A DNA stretch of 64,000 nucleotides from Episyrphus balteatus (Eukaryota > Arthropoda > Insecta > Diptera > Syrphidae), in contig NC_079137.1 of assembly GCF_945859705.1 (NCBI RefSeq), positions 26,903,322 through 26,967,321 on the forward strand. The letters run 5' to 3'. The translations under genes and the position numbers were made by a program. Positions within the stretch are counted from its first letter, which is position 1, and each line of letters opens with the position of its first letter. This document shows, in pieces, positions 1 through 10,897 of the stretch. The notes under the pieces are model-generated. The model made no database searches and was not told where the DNA came from. It saw only the letters and a program-made list of their open reading frames with translations.

Positions 1-425
1 GACGATGACCATGGGCATGGGTTAAAAAAAAAAAACAAAATTTGTGTAAGATTTATTTTTAACTGATTTTTAACTTTCTCCTCAATTAACCCCTTATTAC
101 CTGACACGTAATGGAAAAAGCTCTCAAATTTGCACAAATTATTCTCTTAAGATTTGCAAACATTTATTTACACAAATGTTTCATACGTAAATAAATATTT
201 CAGTTATCAATTTTATATATTTAGAATTTTGAAGCTAGTGTATGTACACAATATTAAAATCACCTATTATGCCTTTGTTTTCAGTTCCTTTGACTTGAAT
301 TGAATATTTGCTTATAATATCTTTTAAATTAATTGAAATTTTGTTATAAAATACATTTTTCTGATTTCTTTGAATAATATATTAGGTAATAAGCTCTTCC
401 AATAAAATTTTAACATTTTTTACTT
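1..425. other. A+T-rich non-coding sequence
   Basis: No reading frame, splice-site pair, RNA motif or terminal repeat that I can support. It is probably intron or intergenic DNA upstream of the gene at 25-40 kb. Confidence 0.5.
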
Positions 426-615
426 GCGATATATGTGGGTATTATAATAGGGCAAGTTTATGATTCGATAACAATATCGAAAACGAAATAAAAATCACAC
501 ATCATTACGATGATAGAGAAGGCGGCAAAAGTGGGTCCCGGAATACTGTCGTCTGTCCGTTTGTGTGTATCTATCTTCAGCTGCAGCTTAAACTACTGCA
601 GCGATTTTCTCAAAA
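426..615 (+). repeat. Dispersed repeat, GGGTCCC/CTGTC family, copy 1
   Basis: A stretch with a gcgatat start, an 'attacgatgatagagaa' block, gtgggtccc, a CTGTC-rich block and 'taaactactgcagcgat'. The same order of blocks recurs at 3289-3475 and, inverted, at 23250-23560. That makes it a dispersed repeat family. No coding capacity is visible, and the class is unknown. Confidence 0.6.
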
Positions 616-621
616 AAAAAA

Positions 622-1040
622 TGTCGAATTCCTTTCAATTTTTAGAATCGCCTAAAAAAATCGAATTTTTGGAGTAAAAAAGGAATTTGAAAACAGATCA
701 AATTCTTTTTGCGATTGTGTGTGTGTCATTTGACGACAATTTTTACAAGAACTAAGAGCTGAAATCAAAACAATTTCTACAAAATAAAACCAGAGATTCC
801 TTTGATCAATAATTTTTTTTTGTTTTCTTCGGTAATATAAATTAAATTTAATCAAAATAAGTAGGAGATTGGATATTATCTGATTGAAGATGAAGTAGAA
901 GTTAATTATTTTGGTCGTATGCCAGCATACGGAGAAAAATATTCCGCAAGACAATCACGGTAACGAAAGTCACAGTTATTTGACTTTTTCACAAGAACTA
1001 TGCAAGGAAAAAAAAACATATATTTTGATCACATATTGTT
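622..1040 (-). mobile_element. Truncated copy of the TGTCGAATTC MITE (Harbinger-like)
   Basis: Begins with TGTCGAATTCCTTTCAAT, and its body is the reverse complement of about 28890-29310 in the complete copy at 28576-29310. Shared landmarks are the 'ccagagattcctttgatcaa' block and the catacgg block. It breaks off before the Tc1-like element at 1056, so one terminus is missing. The short frames inside it are not credible genes. Confidence 0.7.
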
Positions 1041-1170
1041 TTTACTTTCGATATACAGTTGTGTTCATAATAATAGCAGTGCTCCCCAAATAAAACAAAA
1101 AGGCTAATATTTTTAACGTTATAATATTTTTAACAAAACTTCAAATAGCAAATTAAAGTATTTTATTAAT

Positions 1171-1756
1171 TAGATCTGTCGTACCCTTACTAAGACGCCT
1201 TATTTTGGTCGATGTTTACCGACTCTATATAAAACTCACAGCATGAATATACTGTGAATTCTAATATTCAAAGGGAATTTGTTTAAATTCAGACCTTAGA
1301 AAAATGTATGCCCGTGGTCAGGCTTTATAAATTTGGAGTTGAGGTCACTTGAACTTTAAAATTGAATTATATTCAATCGCTCTACTTAAAATAGAAATAA
1401 TTTAAATAATTTTTATTATTTTTGTTATTTTTTTCTTCGTTATTATATCAGCCTGACCACGGGCATACATTTTTCTAAGGTCTGAATTTAAACAAATTCC
1501 CTTTGAATATTAGAATTCACAGTATATTCATGCTGTGAGTTTTATATAGAGTCGGTAAACATCGACCAAAATAAGGCGTCTTAGTAAGGGTACGACAGAT
1601 CTAACTGATGAGCCCACTGTCGTACCTGGGCGAAACGCTTTATAAATTTGGAGTTGAGGTCACTTGAACTTTAAAATTGAATTATATTCAATCGCTCCAC
1701 TTAAAATAGAAATAATTTAAATAATTTTTATTATTTTTGTTATTTTTTTCTTCGTT
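1171..1756 (+). mobile_element. Short non-coding retroelement bearing a hammerhead ribozyme (retrozyme/Penelope-like)
   Basis: A 586-bp insertion flanked by an exact 14-bp target duplication, AGTATTTTATTAAT (1157-1170 and 1757-1770). The empty site is preserved in the other arm of the surrounding palindrome (about 3178-3210, inverted), which has one copy of the target and no insert. Structure: an inverted copy of segment A (1171-1321), a 121-bp segment D (1322-1442), A in direct orientation (1450-1604), a hammerhead core, then D again (1637-1757). D-to-D spacing is 315 bp, consistent with about 1.5 tandem monomers in which the first A is inverted. No ORF is present. The 14-bp duplication suggests retroposition. 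Non-autonomous Penelope-like elements and retrozymes are the known hammerhead carriers. Which of these it belongs to is unresolved. Confidence 0.75.
1571..1643 (+). ncRNA. Hammerhead ribozyme, type III topology
   Basis: All conserved core positions are present: CTGATGA at 1605-1611, GAA at 1632-1634, and the GTC cleavage triplet at 1578-1580 (predicted cut after C1580). Stem III has 9 pairs (1571-1579 with 1635-1643, one G-U) and is the open end, which makes the arrangement type III. Stem I is UUAG/CUAA (1581-1584 with 1601-1604) with a 16-nt loop. Stem II is GCCCA/UGGGC (1612-1616 with 1627-1631) with a 10-nt loop. Loop II (1617-1626) is perfectly complementary to loop I positions 1589-1598. 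This may be a loop-loop pseudoknot, or it may form a competing hairpin. Self-cleavage is inferred from the fold, not shown. Confidence 0.85.
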
Positions 1757-2117
1757 AGTATTTTATTAATATTACCAGAAAAAAATAAGATTGATTTTTT
1801 ACCGTTGCTTTTGTCACGGATACATCCATTTTAAAAATTTGTGGTTGTTCACAAAAATAGCAGTGTATAGCATTTTACTGCATCTATAAGGCAAAAAGTA
1901 AGAAAACTATTAAAAGTTGTATGAAAGTGTGTTAATTATTAAAGATTACCATTAATACTTTGTGGAGTAACCATTATTTTAATTACTGGAACGCATCTTC
2001 GGGGCATAGAGTCCATTTTAATTTGACACTTCTCGACCGGTATTGAAATCCACGAATCTCGCACTACCTGCCACAAATCTTTCTAATTTTTTGGTTTCAC
2101 CTCATGGACCTCATCTT

Positions 2118-2464
2118 TTACATTCCCCCATAAGTTTTCAAAGGGGTTAGGGTCGGGGGATTGTGCGGGCAACTTCCTAGCGCATACCTTTTTCTTCTGA
2201 AATCATCATTTTGCCGCTTTCGAAGTACGCTTTGGGCCATTATCTTGTCGTATACCCAAACCAAAGGCATTTCCTCTTTAGCATAGGGTAACATAACCTC
2301 CTCGAGAATTTTTACGTACTCCAGAATACCCTTGATGGGCCCTGATGGGATTAATAGGCCCAACACCGTTGTATGAAAAGCATCAGTTTCGCTCTGACAT
2401 GCTTCACCGTTTTCACGGTGTATCGTGGATCGTTTGATGCATTTTTTGGTCTTCTCACATACTC
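2118..2464 (-). pseudogene. Tc1-like transposase remnant, left arm
   Basis: Inverted twin of the remnant at 2487-2860. The frame contains an EYVKILEEVMLPYA stretch and MPLVWVY, typical of the middle of Tc1 DDE transposases. It then shifts frame, so the QDNGPK block expected for the second catalytic Asp is read in another frame. The N-terminal DNA-binding part and first Asp are absent. It differs from its twin by only a few bases, so the palindrome is younger than the decay of the gene. Confidence 0.75.
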
Positions 2465-2486
2465 CCGACGACCCTTGGATCCCAAG

Positions 2487-2860
2487 AGGAGTATGTGAGA
2501 AGACCAAAAAATGCATCAAACGATCCACGATACACCGTGAAAACGGTGAAGCATGTCAGAGCGAAACTGATGCTTTTCATACAACGGTGTTGGGCCTATT
2601 AATCCCATCAGGGCCCATCAAGGGTATTTTGGAGTACGTAAAAATTCTCGAGGAGGTTATGTTACCCTATGCTAAAGAGGAAATGCCTTTGGTTTGGGTA
2701 TACGACAAGATAATGGCCCAAAGCGTACTTCGAAAGCGGCAAAATTATGATTTCAGAAGAAAAAGGTATGCGCTAGGAAGTTGGCCGCACAATCCCCCGA
2801 CCCTAACCCCTTTGAAAACTTATGGGGGAATGTAAAAGATGAGGTCCATGAGGTGAAACC
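2487..2860 (+). pseudogene. Tc1-like transposase remnant, right arm
   Basis: The forward copy reads EYVKILEEVMLPYA and MPLVWVY in one frame. After a frameshift it reads QDNGPKRTSKAAKL, followed by an in-frame stop. Further on, an NPFENLWG-type block is recognisable in yet another frame. These are the second and third catalytic blocks of Tc1-family DDE/D transposases. It lacks the N-terminal helix-turn-helix region and is clearly non-functional. Confidence 0.8.
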
Positions 2861-3288
2861 AAAAAATTAGAAAGATTTGTGGCAGGTAGTGCGAGATTCG
2901 TGGATTTCAATACCAGTCGAGAAGTGTCAAATTTAAATGGACTCTATGCCCCGAAGATGCATTCCAGTAATTAAAATAATGGTTATTCCACAAAGTATTA
3001 ATGGTAATCTTTAATAATTAACACACTTTCATACAACTTTTAATAGTTTTCTTACTTTTTGCCTTATAGATGCAGTAAAATGCTATACACTGCTATTTTT
3101 GTGAACAACCACAAATTTTTAAAATGGATGTATCCGTGACAAAAGCAACGGAAAAAAATCAATCTTAATTTTTTCTGGTAATATTAATAAAATACTTTAA
3201 TTTGCTATTTGAAGTTTTGTGGAAAATATTATAACGTTGAAAATATAAGCCTTTTTGTTTTATTTTTATTATTATGAACACAACTGTA

Positions 3289-3475
3289 GGTACTATAGCT
3301 ATAGGGCTAGTTTAGGATTCGAAAAAAAAAAAAAAAATAGAACTCGAGATAACTATCAGACATGACATTACGATCATGGAGAATGCCAAAAAATTGGGTC
3401 CGCCAATTCTATCTGTCTGTCTGTACGTACCTCAAGCTACAGCATAAACTACTGGAGCGATTTTTTCCATAATTG
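3289..3475 (+). repeat. Dispersed repeat, GGGTCCC/CTGTC family, copy 2
   Basis: Carries the same ordered blocks as 426-615: gggctagtttaggattcg, acattacgatcatggagaa, ttgggtcc, CTGTCTGTCTGT, and 'cataaactactggagcgat'. It directly abuts the right TA of the Tc1-like element. Confidence 0.55.
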
Positions 3476-4479
3476 ATAGTAAACAGTTTTGAGTGATTCC
3501 CTAGTACTCCAGTCAAAGCGTCGGAAAAAAGGGCCTCACCTTGCGCAGAGAGGCACTGTCAGTTTTTATTTCATGGATCGATAGGGGTATATTTAAAAGG
3601 CTTAAACCCAATTTCTCACCACCTGATCATTCTTTTTAACGGAGTTATTCACAAAAATGCATTTTTTGGGATATTTTACTTCTAAGCTAATATCTTTGCT
3701 CCAGATTGTCGTAGACCAAAAAATAAACATACATTCTCTTCCTTATAATATTTCCCATCGTTGTATGTAATTTCATTGTATTTGAGTGAGTAAATATAAA
3801 ATGGCAGCCATTTAAAGTCAAATTCTTGTTGTTAAAAAACACATTTTTGTCATTATTTCGAAAAAAGCTTATATCATGATTGACATTTTTCTAACCTATT
3901 TTGTAGCCCTGTTCATGTCCTGCATTTTAAAGAAAAAATGAGCTCTTTATCACCAAAGATGGCCGAGCAATTGATAAATGAACGCATGCAAAACCGGTGC
4001 GAAAACACCCAAAAATATCGTTTTTTGGGAATAACTCCGCTTCAGAGTGTCCTACGACAAAAAATAGAGCTATTAATTGTTTGTTACAACATTTTCTATC
4101 GATTTGATGCACATTATTTTTGTTGAAACAAATAAAAAATAAGTAATATTAAGTCAAAGACGTTTTTTTGTTTAGCAAACTCTTGCCTTATTATTTTGTA
4201 AACAATGCAAGTATTGGCTAAAAAAATAAATTACTGGTGTAGCCCTTTAAATTATCTACAATTTAAAAAAAAATTAGCTCTCTACGACCCACACGAGCCG
4301 AGTAATTATAATTTTAAGAAAGCATCATTCCGTAAGAAAATTTAAAAAAAATTTCCCTTGTTTATGAGTCGAATAATAGTTCTCAGTGAGAGGGGTTGTT
4401 TTCATTGTTTCTTGTTATAGTGAGGCGGCTTAGCATTAAAAAAGAGTTCAATCGTGCACTTTGTGATAAAAGCATGAAA

Positions 4480-5500
4480 TTAACATCGTTGGTAGTACTC
4501 AATTTAAGAGTTATTTTGAGATATTGGGCCACCTTGTATTCCATTCGGAAGGGTAGATACAAGACTTTTTCTGTGTTGCACTCGATTTGTTGCATATCGT
4601 AGTATAGGCAATGAAATATTGTATTAATATGATACATGATTTCGAGGTATTTTCTTACGCCCGATCGAATAAAATCAATACCAAAATGTCTCGACCATCA
4701 TGTAAAAAGTTATTGGACTCTTTATGAATTGTCTTTTACTCAAAGAGCAAGAGTCAAAATATTATCAAGTACTCCTTGAAAAAAAGTGGTAGGTTGATAA
4801 AATTTCGTGTGGACGTTTCATATACCATAGAAAAAAATAATAAAATATGTTCATCAAAAAATTTCAGGTCAAAGGGTGTTTTTTTAGCGAGAAAGAACAC
4901 TTTTGAAATGGTACCATTGCAGCACATGGAAAATTTTTGCATTTTTTTGAACCGCATATATATTTTATACATCGTATGAGAATCAAAAATAATCAAAAAA
5001 TGAATTATATTTACCATGGAACATTGAATTTTCATGCAAAACTTAAATTGCTTGCTTTTATTTTTTATTGAATTTTCATACAAATTAATGTTTTGAAGGA
5101 GTGAGGTGCAAAAGTAAAAGTATGAAAAATAATTGTGCAGTTTGTGATAAAAGGATCAAATTAATAGGATTGTTAGTACAATATATAACCCTCATTTAAA
5201 GATAAATGAACCTACCACTTTTTTTCAAGGAGTACTTGGTAATATTCTGAATCTTGCTGTTTGAGTAAAAGACAATTTATAAAAAGTGCAATAACTTTTT
5301 ACATGACGGTCCAGGCATATTGCTATTGGTTTTATTCGATCGGGCGTTAAAAATTACCTCGAAATCATGTATTATATTAATTAAAAGGTTTCATCAGCTA
5401 TACTATGATATGCAACAATGCGGGTGCAACACAGAAAATCTCTTGTATCTACGCTCCTGGATGGAATACAAAGTGGCCCAATATCTCAAAATAACTCTAA
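4480..5500. repeat. Local inverted repeat inside the left foldback arm
   Basis: About 4500-4800 is repeated inverted at 5205-5500. Shared blocks include the 'gatattgggccacctt' block, 'cgcccgatcgaataaaa', 'acatgatggtc'-like sequence and 'ctccttgaaaaaaagtggtaggtt'. The spacer of about 400 bp has no recognised content. The arms have diverged moderately, so this palindrome is older than the one at 5503-7734. Confidence 0.65.
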
Positions 5501-5502
5501 TA

Positions 5503-7734
5503 TAGTCCAGTCAAGTTATACTTTTGCTGAGAAATAATTCGCAACTGCAATTCGTACCTAAAATATGAAAGTACACTAGTACAGGAACTAAACCCCCCAT
5601 TTTCCGAACAAATGTCTGGACGACTTTGGCCGCCATTTTGTTTTGAACAGTTTTGCGACTATCGCTTGTAGTTCGGCTAGTTTTGGTGTTAGAGAAAAAT
5701 GTTATGAGACAAACTTGTAGTAAATTTTATTTCCCACAAAATATATTTTATAACTTTTTACTCTAAAACCCACCATTTAGGAATTATAATGATTTTCGTA
5801 AAATGCTATGCTCACTTTTTTTTTATATGCACCATAACTTTTTATTTTAAACTTTTATCAAAAAATTGTTGTTATAAAAATTGAAGAACTATTAATTAAC
5901 TATGTTTTTCTCATATAAGGTTTTTTTCTCCGACGTACCGTTCCCTCACTAGAACGAAAAATCAATAAAAAAAATTAGAAAAAACAGGGTGAGGGGAGAG
6001 CACGATAACTATGGCGCTGAGATTTGATAACTGTATTTTGTAGAAGGGTTCAATACAAGTATTTTTTACTTTGGGAGGGGGGGTCTATCTAACCCTGTTT
6101 AGGCGGGAGGGGAAATTTTCTAAAAAACAACCTAATATTTAAAAAAAATATTAAAAAACAACGGCAACACTAAGAGTTATGAAGGATATTTTTTTCAAAA
6201 GCCACAATTAAACGCTTTATTTTAATTTTTAAATAGTGTTTTTAAAATTAATAGTTTTTAAAAAAATCGATCTCAAAGTTAAAATTAGCGAGACAAATTA
6301 AAAAAAAACACATTCAATACTATTTTTGTCAGGACCATTAATTTCAATACAAATTAACTATTACAATAAAACTACCTTCGCTGATTTTCTAAGCCTTCTT
6401 GTTTTTAAGAAAATTGAAAAATGAAACAAAAAAAAAAAACATATTAACAATTTTTTATTTTGTTTTGCTGTTTTGATAACTTTGGTACTAACAATATCAT
6501 AAACAAAAAAGATCTTATGTATTTATTACATATAGAGTTAGTTGAGAGCTTTATGCGTTAAAAAAAAAAACATTTTACGCTCACCACAGAGATTCTGAGA
6601 ACTCGCAAAGCAGGGCAGTTAAGTTAAAAAACTGTTGACATTGGCGCCTACCTGACGACTTTTCGTACCCTTAGTGGAGCAGAAAATTGCCAACTTTTTT
6701 GTTGATGGCCAAAGTTATCAAAATAGCAAAAAAAAAAAAAATAAGTGAACATCTGATAAAAAAGTATTTTTTTTTTTAATTTTCTCAAAAACTAGAAGTC
6801 ATGAAATATACGGTTTTCAGTGTTTGACAGAAAATCAGCCAAGGTAGTTTTATTGTACCTAATAGTAAATTTTGTATTGAAATTAATGGTCATGACAAAA
6901 ATAGTATTGAATGTGTTTTTTTTTTTAATTTGTTTCGCTAATTTTAACTTTGAGATCGATTATTTCAAAAACTATTAATTTTTAAAACACTATTTAAAAA
7001 TTAAAATAAAGCGTTTAATTGTGGCTTTTGAAAAAAATATCCTTCATAACTCTTAGTGTTGCCGTTGTTTTTTAATATTTTTTTTAAATATTAGGTTGTT
7101 TTTTAGAAAATTTCCCCTCCCGCCTAAACAGGGTTAGATAGACCCCCCCTCCCAAAGTAAAAAATACTTGTATTGAACCCTTCTACAAAATACAGTTATC
7201 AAATCTCAGCGCCATAGTTATCGTGCTCTCCCCTCACCCTGTTTTTTCTAATTTTTTTTATTGATTTTTCGTTCTAGTGAGGGAACGGTACGTCGGAGAA
7301 AAAAACCTTATATGAGAAAAACATAGTTAATTAATAGTTCTTCAATTTTTATAACAACAATTTTTTGATAAAAGTTTAAAATAAAAAGTTATGGTGCATA
7401 TAAAAAAAAAGTGAGCATAGCATTTTACGAAAATCATTATAATTCCTAAATGGTGGGTTTTAGAGTAAAAAGTTATAAAATATATTTTGTGGGAAATAAA
7501 ATTTACTACAAGTTTGTCTCATAACATTTTTCTCTAACACCAAAACTAGCCGAACTACAAGCGATAGTCGCAAAACTGTTCAAAACAAAATGGCGGCCAA
7601 AGTCGTCCAGACATTTGTTCGGAAAATGGGGGGTTTAGTTCCTGTACTAGTGTACTTTCATATTTTAGGTACGAATTGCAGTTGCGAATTATTTCTCAGA
7701 CCTCCATACAACCAAATATAATTTGACTGGACTA
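5503..7734. mobile_element. Nested foldback element, about 2.2 kb
   Basis: The termini are TAGTCCAGTCAAGTTATA (left) and the near-perfect reverse complement (right, ending 7734). The arms are almost identical for about 0.9 kb. Landmarks present in both arms are 'ccgaacaaatgtctgg', 'tggccgccattttgtttt', 'ccgacgtaccgttccctc' and 'gggtctatctaaccctg'. The central spacer lies at about 6400-6830. The high arm identity compared with the outer foldback implies a later origin or recent gene conversion. No ORF. Confidence 0.75.
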
Positions 7735-8668
7735 AATATTGAGTAATACCCATGATATAAATTTCATGCTTTTATCACAAAGTGCACGATTTAGATGCTA
7801 AGCCGCCTCACTATTATAAGAGGATTTGTCTCATGTTTTTCGTTGGGCATTTGGAACTTTTAAAAAAAATTAATTTCTCGGCTCGTGTGGGTCGTAGAGA
7901 GCTAATTTTTTTTTTTTAAATTGTAGATAATTTAAAGGACTACAACAGTAATTTATTTTTTTAGCCAATACTTGCACTGTTTACAAAATAATAACGCAAG
8001 AGTTTGCTAAACAAAAAAACGTCTTTGACTTAATATTACTTATTTTTTATTTGTTTCAACAAAAATAATGTGCACCAAATCGATAGAAAATGTTGTAACA
8101 AACAATTAATAGCTTTATTTTTTGTCGTAGGACACTCTGAAGCGGAGTTATTCCCAAAAAACGATATTTTTGGGTGTTTTCGCACCGGTTTTGCATGCGT
8201 TCATTTATCGATTGCTCGGCCATCTTTGGTGATAAAGAGCTGATTTTTTCTGTAAAATGCAGGACATGAACAGGGCTACAAAATAGGTTAGAAAAATGTC
8301 AATCATGACATAAGCTTTTTTCAAAATAATGACAAAAATGTGTTTTTTTAACAACAAGAATTTGACTTTAAATGGCTGCCATTTTGTATTTACTCACTCA
8401 AATACAATGAAATTACATACAACGATAGAAAATATTATAAGGAAGAGAATGTTTGTTTATTTTTTGGTCTACGACAATCTGGAGCAAAGATATTAGCTTA
8501 ATGGTAAAATATCCCAAAAAATGCATTTTTGCGAATAACTCCGCTAATAAGAATGATCAGGTGGTGAGAAATTGGGTTTAAGCCTTCTAAATATACCCCT
8601 ATCGATCCATGAAATAAAAACTGACAGTGCCTCTCTGCGCAAGGTCAAATGACGCTTTGACTGGAGTA

Positions 8669-10140
8669 TAGGGAAAAAGTTAATTTTTTTTTTAATAAAG
8701 TTTGTAGGAAAACATTATTTTTTTTCCAAAAGCAGTGGATCCCTTAATTTAGATTTAATTTTCGGGTACTTAACTAGCACTTAAGTAGCACTAAAATATC
8801 CAATAACAAAACTTATGTTCTGCTCACCTTGGAAAAATGTCGAAAAAATAAAGTTTGAGACAATTCGCCAAAACTCAAGGAAATCATTAAGAATTTATTT
8901 TGCACCAAAATTAATGGTACTTACAGTTCGGAGTTTAATTTTGTACATTATTTATCTGACAAAGAAGGCTAAATATCCCCGAAGCTTGCATAAAAAAAAA
9001 ACTAGAAAATTTGACTTATAAAAATATCTAAAGAATCAAAAGCACCAAAATGTGTACACCAATTTTCGGTTCTATGTCCAATCAAAAACCAAAAACAATA
9101 AAAATAGAATACCAAAACAAAATACAAACATATTTGCATATTATATCTACACACATACATATATAGTCAAATAATTGAAATGCAAATTATGTGGATACAT
9201 TTTTGTTCATAGATAAAAAATAAGATTTGTTTGCTAAATCAATTTTTTTGTTTATAAATATGTATTGAAAAATAAAAGATTGAATTCTTATCTTTCTACA
9301 TGTGCCTTGCTAGTATTGCTCTACGAAATAGATCCCCAATTAAAAAAAAAAATACTTGCTTCTCTTGCATCCTTTTTTCCGAATTCAGGTTTAACAAGCG
9401 TTTCTCATAAACAACTGTATATATTGACCAAACTTTATATCTGTTTGACCTTTTATATAAAATTAAAAGCAAGGACAAATGAGTTATATGAATGTATAGG
9501 ATATACAATATCGTATACATACTCGTATATATGTATGTCATACAAATGTTTTTGTTTTTAAGATCTTGTTCTAAAATAAGTAAGTATATAATCAGCTTCG
9601 TGATAAAAAATGACTTCAAGTTTGAATACATCCTACTTTAAGAAATTTAAACATAAAAACTTAGTGCAATAATTACGGTTTAATGTTTCTAACAATTATT
9701 TATATACATATAATAGGCATTTGTTAAATTTTAATTTAAGCCAGTGCTTTCGAAGATAACTTGACAGACGAAAATCGTGTTTATTTGGTTAACATACATA
9801 CATATAAAATTAAATTATAATATTTTTTGAATTTAAGACGCTAAGGTGGCAAGTCAAGGCCCCGTTTTTTTTTTTAACTAGTTTCATATTAAATGCTACT
9901 ATGTGTATTTCAATAGTAGTAAATATAATTAAAAGTGCAGGTTTTGTATACTGTTTGTAATTAAGTTAAATGTCATTGAATTGTTTAAACTAAAATGTAG
10001 CGATTTAAAGTGATGTGGATTTATAAAAGTTGCATCTACGATGATTCTTTGTTTTGCTTTATGAGTAGAGGTTTTGAGCATTCAGTCACATATTGACTGA
10101 TCTGTAAGTTTTTTTTGTATTAATAATAATTAATAATAAT
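8669..10140. other. A+T-rich non-coding sequence
   Basis: I find no gene, RNA motif or paired terminal repeat. It contains TA/CA-rich tracts such as 9145-9165 and 9500-9535 and several homopolymer runs. The short open frames at 8815-9021 and 9265-9561 have composition like their surroundings and no recognisable motif. Confidence 0.5.
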
Positions 10141-10374
10141 ATAAACCTAAGACCTAAGGTCTTTTAAATGCATACTGCACGGCACTAGGTAGAAGGAATA
10201 GAAAGATAGGAAAGAATTTTTTGTTGGTACAGTGAATTGAGAATAAGATGATTATTATCTCATATAATCCCACGGGTGGCTTCCAAGCTGGGGGATAAAG
10301 AAAAGAATGCTGCCTGAGGTAGGGCTCGAACCCACACCTCTATGTTAGCAGTCAAGCACTACATCCACTGCACA
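10141..10374 (-). mobile_element. tRNA-derived SINE, copy 1
   Basis: Read on the minus strand it begins near 10374 with a tRNA-like head: 'gcagtggatgtagtgcttga', then gggttcgagccc, a B-box-like sequence. A tail of about 160 bp ends in ctaaggtcttagg and a TAA-rich run. It is a near match to 45436-45711, and the two copies share the whole order of blocks. tRNA-derived SINEs are transcribed by RNA polymerase III and mobilised by a LINE. The first few bases of the head are missing here. Confidence 0.75.
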
Positions 10375-10897
10375 AACAAATGTATGCATGGTTTAAAGTT
10401 ATAACTGAGCTTAGAGTTTTATAGATTTGATTCTTGCGAATTGAGAGATGTAATTAGTTTTCTGCGTGATTTGTTCTAATAAATCAGCTGTTGAATTCTT
10501 AGCGGCAGCGGTGGCATGCTTTTAACTATTTAAATATTTTGCAAAATTCATTAATTATTATGCACGATTGGGTAGCACAAACTTGCTCTTCAGTTCAAAT
10601 TTCTAAAATGTTTCAGACTTTTTATACAAAAAAAAAAAAACATAAAATTCGTATGCCTTTTTATTTCTTTTACTAAGATGCATTTTTAGAAAAAATATTT
10701 TTAAAATCGTTACAGCCGTTAACAAAAAAAAAAAGTTTATCATAAATCAATTTTTGAATTTTTTTTTTATTTTTAATAAAATCGGTTTGCAATTATTTTA
10801 AGACATGTAAGCTATTGACTGTTTCCCCCTGTTTCGGACCTGAGAAATCGATTGACTTTATTTTATATCATCATCATGTTTATATTATTATGGAGCA
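10375..10897. repeat. Non-coding stretch with GCACGA...CTTGCTCT dispersed repeat
   Basis: The block around 10560-10700 ('tgcacgattgggtagcac', 'acttgctctt', 'agactttttata', 'ataaaattcgtatgcc') recurs at 22204-22240 plus 22637-22700, and inverted near 40925-40975. It is a dispersed A+T-rich family of unknown class. The rest of the interval shows nothing recognisable. ATGGAGCA at 10890-10897 is the left target duplication of the next element. Confidence 0.5.

Larger units (their letters stand above)
1056..3286. mobile_element. Palindromic Tc1-like transposon (two head-to-head half copies)
   Basis: Both ends read CAGTTGTGTTCATAATAATA (right end inverted, with small differences) and are flanked by TA, the Tc1/mariner target duplication. 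The right arm (2487-3286) is the reverse complement of the left arm (1056-2464). Only about 22 bp at 2465-2486 separates them. The left arm is longer only because a 586-bp retroelement plus a 14-bp duplication (1171-1770) was inserted in it. Each arm holds the 3' part of a decayed transposase gene and no arm holds the 5' part, so the element cannot encode its own transposase. Confidence 0.85.
3505..8668. mobile_element. Long foldback element with nested insertion
   Basis: Ends TACTCCAGTCAAAGCGTC (3505-3522) and its reverse complement (8651-8668). The outer arms correspond block by block over more than 1 kb: the 'ctctctgcgca' block, the 'cacctgatcatt' block, 'tacgacccacacgagccga', and 'gtgaggcggcttagcat'. 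The left arm contains a further inverted pair (4480-5500). The centre is occupied by a second foldback (5503-7734). No transposase frame is seen. A diverged fragment of the same family lies at 34804-35095. Superfamily undetermined. Confidence 0.75.

Noticed and set aside
2560..2580. Possible second hammerhead core (gaaactgatg) in the Tc1-like arm
   Set aside because: Lacks the G/A after CTGATG, the GAA box and pairing stems.
9265..9631. Overlapping 98- and 111-codon frames on both strands
   Set aside because: A+T-rich composition typical of chance frames here, with no family motif.
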